Positions 60,264 to 64,000 of a stretch of 64,000 nucleotides of DNA are shown here, piece by piece. Origin of the DNA: Arthrobacter sp. (lineage in GTDB: Bacteria; Actinomycetota; Actinomycetes; Actinomycetales; Micrococcaceae); assembly GCA_031277795.1 (NCBI GenBank), contig JAITLQ010000017.1:113264-177263 (forward strand). The letters are read 5' to 3'. The notes under the pieces are model-generated. The model did no database searches and was not told the origin of the DNA. It was given only the letters and a program-made list of their open reading frames with translations. Position 1 is the stretch's first letter. Every line of letters starts with the position of its first letter. Made by a program: the position numbers and the translations under genes.

Positions 60264-63002
60264 ATGAAGGAAGGGCGGCTGAGGGTTTACCTTGGCGCGG
60301 CGCCCGGCGTGGGCAAGAGCTTCGCCATGCTCGAGCAGGCGCACGAATGGGTGGAGCAGGGGCGAGACGTGGTGGTTGGCCTCGTGGAGACCCACGGTCG
60401 GGCGGCCACGGCGGCCCTGACCGAGGGCCTCGAGGTGCTCCCGCGGCGCGGCGTGATGCACCTGGGCGCGGCCCTGGAGGAGATGGATCTCGACGCCATC
60501 CTCGAGCGCGCGCCCGAGGTGGTGCTGGTCGATGAGCTGGCGCACTCGAACGCCCCCGGATCCCGCCACGCCAAGCGCTGGCAGGACGTCGTGGAGCTGC
60601 TCGGCGCCGGCATCAACGTCCTCACCACGCTGAACGTGCAGCACCTCGAGTCCCTCTCAGACGTGGTCGCCGCGATCACGGGGGTGCGCCAGCAGGAGAC
60701 GGTCCCCGACGACGTGGTCCGCCGGGCCGAGCGCGTGGAGCTCGTGGACCTCGACCCGGGCGCGCTGCGGGAGCGGCTTTCCGCCGGCCTCGTCTATCCC
60801 GCCGAGCGCGTCGACGCCGCCCTCTCCCACTACTTCCGCCTCGGCAACCTGACCGGCCTGCGCGAGCTGGCCTTGCTCTGGCTCGCGGACGGTGTGGAAT
60901 CGGCCCTGCGCGACTATCGCCGCGAGCAAGGCATCGGCGAGCAGTGGGCCACGCGGGAGCGCGTTGTCGTTTCCCTCACCGGTGGCTCGGAGGGCGAGAC
61001 CCTCCTGCGCCGCGGCGCCCGCATCGCCGCGCGCACGGCCGGCGGCGAGCTGCTTGCCGTGCACGTGCTGCCGCAGGACGGGCTGACCCGCTCCGAACCG
61101 GCCGAGCTGGGCCGCCAACGCGAGCTCGTGGAGCGCCTCGGCGGCAGCTTCCACGAGGTGCGCGGCGAGGACGTGCCCAGCGCGCTCGTCGACTTCGCGC
61201 GCGGCGTGGATGCCACGCAGCTGGTCCTGGGGGCGAGCCGCCGCGGACGCCTCCGAGCCCTCCTGACCGGCCCGGGCATCGGCGCCACCGTGGTGCGCGA
61301 GGCCGGCGACATCGACGTGCACCTCGTCAATCACGCTCAGGCGGCCGGCGCGGCGGCCAAGCGCCTGCCCCGTGGCGGCGCGCTCTCGCGCTGGCGCCTG
61401 CTCATGGGATTCGCGCTCGCCGTGGTGGGTGGGCCGGCCCTGACCTGGCTCATGTCCCACCTCCACGGCGACGAGGCCCTCGTGGCCCACGCCCTCACCT
61501 ACCAATTGCTGGTGGTGGGCGTGGCACTCGTGGGCGGCTGGTGGCCGGCGCTCTTCACGGCGGTCCTCTCCGGCTTCTCGCTCGACTTCTTTTTTGTCGC
61601 CCCGACGACCACGGTGTCCATCGCCGAACCCATGCACGTCGTGGCGCTCATCCTCTACATCATCAACGGGCTCCTGGTCTCGTGGGTCGTGGATCAGGCG
61701 GCGCGGCGGGCCCGGGTGGCGGGCCGCGCCGCGGCCGAGTCAGAGCTCCTCGCCCACGTCGCGGCCGCCGCGGTGCACGGCGAGTCCGCCGTGCCGGAGA
61801 TGCTCCTGCGCACCCGCGAGGCGCTCGGGGCCCGCCGCGTGGAGCTCATCAAGGCCGGCGCGCTGGTGGCCTGGGACGAGGAGCCCGGCGCCGAGGGGGC
61901 GGCGGGTGTTCTTCCCCTGCCCGACGGCGTTCGGCCGGCTGTGGGGGTGGTCTCGGCTCCCGGGGACGGGCCTCAGGCCGCCCCCGGCGGGGCCACGCAC
62001 CCTGCCGCGCTCGGCGGGGAGCTTGCGCTGGAAGGCGAGCGGGCGGCGTCGGGCGTTGAAGACACCGGGCGGGAGGGGGACGAGCGCGTGCCCTGTCCGG
62101 CCGTGGCCGGCGAGGACGTGCAGGGCGAGCCGGTGGGCGAGCACGCGGCGCTGCGCGTGCTGGGCGGCAATGCGACGGCGGCCGATCGGCGGCTCCTGCA
62201 CGCCGTGGCGGGGCAGCTTGCGGCGGCGATGGAACACGCGCGCCTGCAGAAGGCGGCGGTGGAGAGCCGCGTGCTCGAGGAGGCCGACCGTGTGCGGACG
62301 GCCCTGCTCAACGCCGTGGGACACGACCTGCGCCGCCCGCTGGCCGCGGCGGTGACCTCGCTCGGGGCGCTGCGTTCCGAACAGGTGCGGCTCACGGCGC
62401 AGGATCGCGGAGAGCTGCTCGACACCGCGGCCGAGGCGCTGGAGACGCTCACCGATCTGGTGACCAATCTGCTCGATGTCTCCCGCCTGGAGGCGGGGGC
62501 GCTGGCCGTGATGCCCAAGGAGGTGCGCCCGGAGGACGTGGCGCTCGCGGCGCTCGATGAGCTGGGGGCCGGGCCGGCACAGGTGCGCTTGGCCTGGCCG
62601 GAGGATCCGGTGCTGGTGCTGGCCGACCCTGTCCTGCTGCAGCGCGTGCTGGTCAACGTGCTGGCCAACGCGCTGCGGTTCCAGCCGGAGGGAGAGCCGG
62701 TGCGCCTGGGGCTGAGCGCCTTCGGGTCGACGGCGCAGGTGCGCGTGGTGGATACAGGGCCGGGGATCGAGGCCGAACGCCGGGAGCGGTTGTTCCAGCC
62801 GTTTCAGCGGTTGGGGGATACAGACAACTCCACGGGCCTGGGGCTGGGGCTCGCGGTGGCGCGGGGCTTTGTGACCGGGATGGGCGGCGTCATCGAGGCC
62901 GAGGACACCCCCGGTGGCGGGCTGACGATGGTCATCACGCTGCCGCGTGCGGTGCCGGAGGCCTCGACCGGCGCGCTGCCGGCCTTCGGACCGGGGCGCT
63001 GA
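60264..63002 (+). CDS. kdpD: KdpD osmosensitive K+-channel sensor histidine kinase
   Basis: 912 residues from the ATG at 60264. N-terminal KdpD domain with P-loop GAAPGVGKSF (11-20) and VDELAHSNAPGSRHAKRWQDV, a USP-like domain with VVVSLTGGSEG, then four helices near 395-500 (including FTAVLSGFSLDFFFVAPTTT). A GAF-like region follows, and the kinase with His687 in GHDLRRPLAA, N-box NVLANALRF and DTGPGI. The GAF-like region carries an extra Ala/Gly/Glu-rich insert at about 540-625. It phosphorylates KdpE under K+ limitation. Confidence 0.96.
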   Translation: MKEGRLRVYLGAAPGVGKSFAMLEQAHEWVEQGRDVVVGLVETHGRAATAALTEGLEVLPRRGVMHLGAALEEMDLDAILERAPEVVLVDELAHSNAPGSRHAKRWQDVVELLGAGINVLTTLNVQHLESLSDVVAAITGVRQQETVPDDVVRRAERVELVDLDPGALRERLSAGLVYPAERVDAALSHYFRLGNLTGLRELALLWLADGVESALRDYRREQGIGEQWATRERVVVSLTGGSEGETLLRRGARIAARTAGGELLAVHVLPQDGLTRSEPAELGRQRELVERLGGSFHEVRGEDVPSALVDFARGVDATQLVLGASRRGRLRALLTGPGIGATVVREAGDIDVHLVNHAQAAGAAAKRLPRGGALSRWRLLMGFALAVVGGPALTWLMSHLHGDEALVAHALTYQLLVVGVALVGGWWPALFTAVLSGFSLDFFFVAPTTTVSIAEPMHVVALILYIINGLLVSWVVDQAARRARVAGRAAAESELLAHVAAAAVHGESAVPEMLLRTREALGARRVELIKAGALVAWDEEPGAEGAAGVLPLPDGVRPAVGVVSAPGDGPQAAPGGATHPAALGGELALEGERAASGVEDTGREGDERVPCPAVAGEDVQGEPVGEHAALRVLGGNATAADRRLLHAVAGQLAAAMEHARLQKAAVESRVLEEADRVRTALLNAVGHDLRRPLAAAVTSLGALRSEQVRLTAQDRGELLDTAAEALETLTDLVTNLLDVSRLEAGALAVMPKEVRPEDVALAALDELGAGPAQVRLAWPEDPVLVLADPVLLQRVLVNVLANALRFQPEGEPVRLGLSAFGSTAQVRVVDTGPGIEAERRERLFQPFQRLGDTDNSTGLGLGLAVARGFVTGMGGVIEAEDTPGGGLTMVITLPRAVPEASTGALPAFGPGR

Positions 63003-63046
63003 GGCGTAGCCGCGGGAATGTCAGAAAAGCAAAGGACACAGAAGAC

Positions 63047-63739
63047 ATGAAGGTGCTCATCGCGGACGACGACGGGCAGATGGTGCGCGCGCTCGGCTTG
63101 CTGCTACGCGCGCGGGGCGACGAGGTCATCGCGGCGCGCGACGGGGCGGAGGCGCTGCAAGCGGCCACGGCCAGGCACCCAGACGTCTGCCTCGTGGACC
63201 TGGGGATGCCCAAGCTGTCCGGCTTTGAGGTGATCGAGGGGATCAGGGCGTTCTCGGCGGTGCCGATCCTGGTGCTGTCGGGGCGCACGGATTCGGCCGA
63301 CAAGGTGCGGGCACTGGATGCCGGGGCCGACGACTACGTGACCAAGCCCTTTGGGGTCGACGAACTCTTGGCGCGGTTGCGGGCGCTGGTGCGGCGGTCC
63401 GGGCGCGAGGGCGCCGCCGAGCCGCTGCCGGAGGCGGTGGTGCGGATGGGCGAGGTGAGCATCGACCTGGGGGCCCACGTGGTGGAGCGGGCCGGGGCGC
63501 CCGTGAGGCTGACGCCGACCGAGTGGAAGTTCCTGGAGACGCTGGTGCGCCATGCCGGGCGGCTGGTCACGCGGCAGATGCTCTATCGGGAGATCTGGGG
63601 GACCGACGATGTGCAGGACACGGGGTACCTGCGGCTCTACGTCTCGCAGCTGCGGCGCAAGCTCGAGGCCGATCCGGCACACCCGGTGCACCTGCTGACG
63701 GAGCAGGGCATGGGTTACCGGCTGGTGTTGGCGCCCTAG
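63047..63739 (+). CDS. kdpE: KdpE response regulator
   Basis: 230 residues. Receiver with Asp51 in CLVDLGMP and Lys in YVTKPFG; OmpR-type winged helix (LTPTEWKFLETLVRHAGRLVTRQMLYREIWG, given as residues about 152-182) and the terminal LLTEQGMGYRLVL. Located 44 bp after kdpD. It should bind the GCGTGAG repeats upstream of kdpFABC and kdpDE. Confidence 0.96.
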   Translation: MKVLIADDDGQMVRALGLLLRARGDEVIAARDGAEALQAATARHPDVCLVDLGMPKLSGFEVIEGIRAFSAVPILVLSGRTDSADKVRALDAGADDYVTKPFGVDELLARLRALVRRSGREGAAEPLPEAVVRMGEVSIDLGAHVVERAGAPVRLTPTEWKFLETLVRHAGRLVTRQMLYREIWGTDDVQDTGYLRLYVSQLRRKLEADPAHPVHLLTEQGMGYRLVLAP

Positions 63740-63784
63740 TGTGCGCGCGTTCCCGCCTGTTGGGAAGGGGTGGGAGGGCCCGAT

Positions 63785-63813
63785 TTGGCATGGCTCAGAT
63801 TCTTGTGTAAGCT
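63785..63813 (+). promoter_or_regulatory. rRNA operon promoter
   Basis: TTGGCA (63785-63790), 17-bp spacer, TAAGCT (63808-63813). This is a good sigma-70-like promoter placed about 135 bp before a leader sequence typical of 16S rRNA genes. Confidence 0.65.
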
Positions 63814-63941
63814 TGTCTCTTGTCGCCGAGACGCCCTGGGAACGGGGTGAGGGCCTGGAAAGGTTTTCTTGGTCCGGCGGAATGAAGCTTCATTGTAGTG
63901 ATCCTGATGCGTTGGTGTTGGGGGTAGCTGGTGGGGTGTTC

Positions 63942-64000
63942 GTTGTTTGAGAACTCAATAGTGTGCCAAGTTTGTTGACACCGTTTTTTATTTGAAATGG
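63942..64000 (+). other. rRNA operon leader (16S gene lies beyond the right edge)
   Basis: GTTTGAGAACTCAATAGTG followed by TGCCAAGTTTGTTGACA is the antitermination/processing leader that precedes 16S rRNA in Micrococcales. The mature 16S start is not in the window. The AT content rises sharply here. Confidence 0.75.

Noticed and set aside
1..64000. CRISPR array, prophage, insertion sequence or integrase
   Set aside because: No regularly spaced repeats, transposase, integrase or phage structural motifs were seen in any frame.

Overview
The window is chromosomal DNA of a GC-rich actinobacterium, most probably a member of the Micrococcales. The evidence is a base composition near 70% G+C by eye, frequent GTG starts, 1-4 bp overlaps inside operons, actinobacterial S-box (SAM) leaders, and at the right edge an rRNA promoter and leader of the type found in front of Micrococcales 16S genes. 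The genus cannot be fixed from this sequence. A thioester/VaFE-type surface protein and catecholate-siderophore scavenging fit a host-associated or soil lifestyle.

Layout. 1-3.2 kb is a lower-GC accessory segment: the N-terminal part of a surface protein running off the left edge (reverse strand), a small membrane protein, a gene-free stretch holding a run of abutting perfect hairpins, and a higBA toxin-antitoxin pair. 3.3-14 kb holds a TRIC-type membrane protein, a reverse-strand dipeptide/oligopeptide ABC operon (binding protein, two permeases, a fused two-domain ATPase, a ROK sugar kinase), a ROK regulator and a divergent M81 metallopeptidase. 14-15.5 kb has a TipA-like MerR regulator and a small membrane protein. 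15.7-20.7 kb is a sulfur-scavenging locus: an ssu-type sulfonate ABC operon and a divergent flavin monooxygenase, each preceded by its own SAM riboswitch. 21-28.4 kb is a siderophore-iron locus: siderophore-interacting reductase, AraC regulator, and binding protein, two permeases, ATPase and Fes-like esterase. 28.5-31.8 kb is a drug-type MFS exporter and three small enzymes or housekeeping genes. 31.9-36.1 kb is a CitMHS citrate transporter with a divergent CitAB-type two-component pair. 36.1-39.1 kb has an AAA-type NTPase, an amino acid permease and a membrane protein.

39.3-50.7 kb is a histidine-degradation region: an IclR regulator, hutU-hutI-hutH, and hutG 5 kb further on. The same 18-bp palindrome lies in front of hutU and hutG. 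Between them are a TetR regulator with a divergent NAD(P)-binding protein, a decayed hutG fragment, a membrane protein and an M20 amidohydrolase. 50.9-54.7 kb has an APH-type kinase, a secreted subtilisin-like protease and a Tat-exported SGNH-like protein. 55.1-63.7 kb is a complete potassium-starvation system: a small membrane ORF, kdpF, kdpA, kdpB, kdpC, then kdpD and kdpE. Matching 11-bp-spaced direct repeats precede kdpFABC and kdpDE. The window closes inside the leader of an rRNA operon.

Non-coding structure is unusually rich. A family of four long hairpin repeats flanks the kdp structural genes and the NTPase gene. Two convergent-gene junctions carry nested inverted repeats built from four copies of one motif. 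Several proteins (CitMHS, HutG, KdpB, KdpD, TetR) carry low-complexity inserts that share short DNA motifs, hinting at small mobile repeats inside genes.
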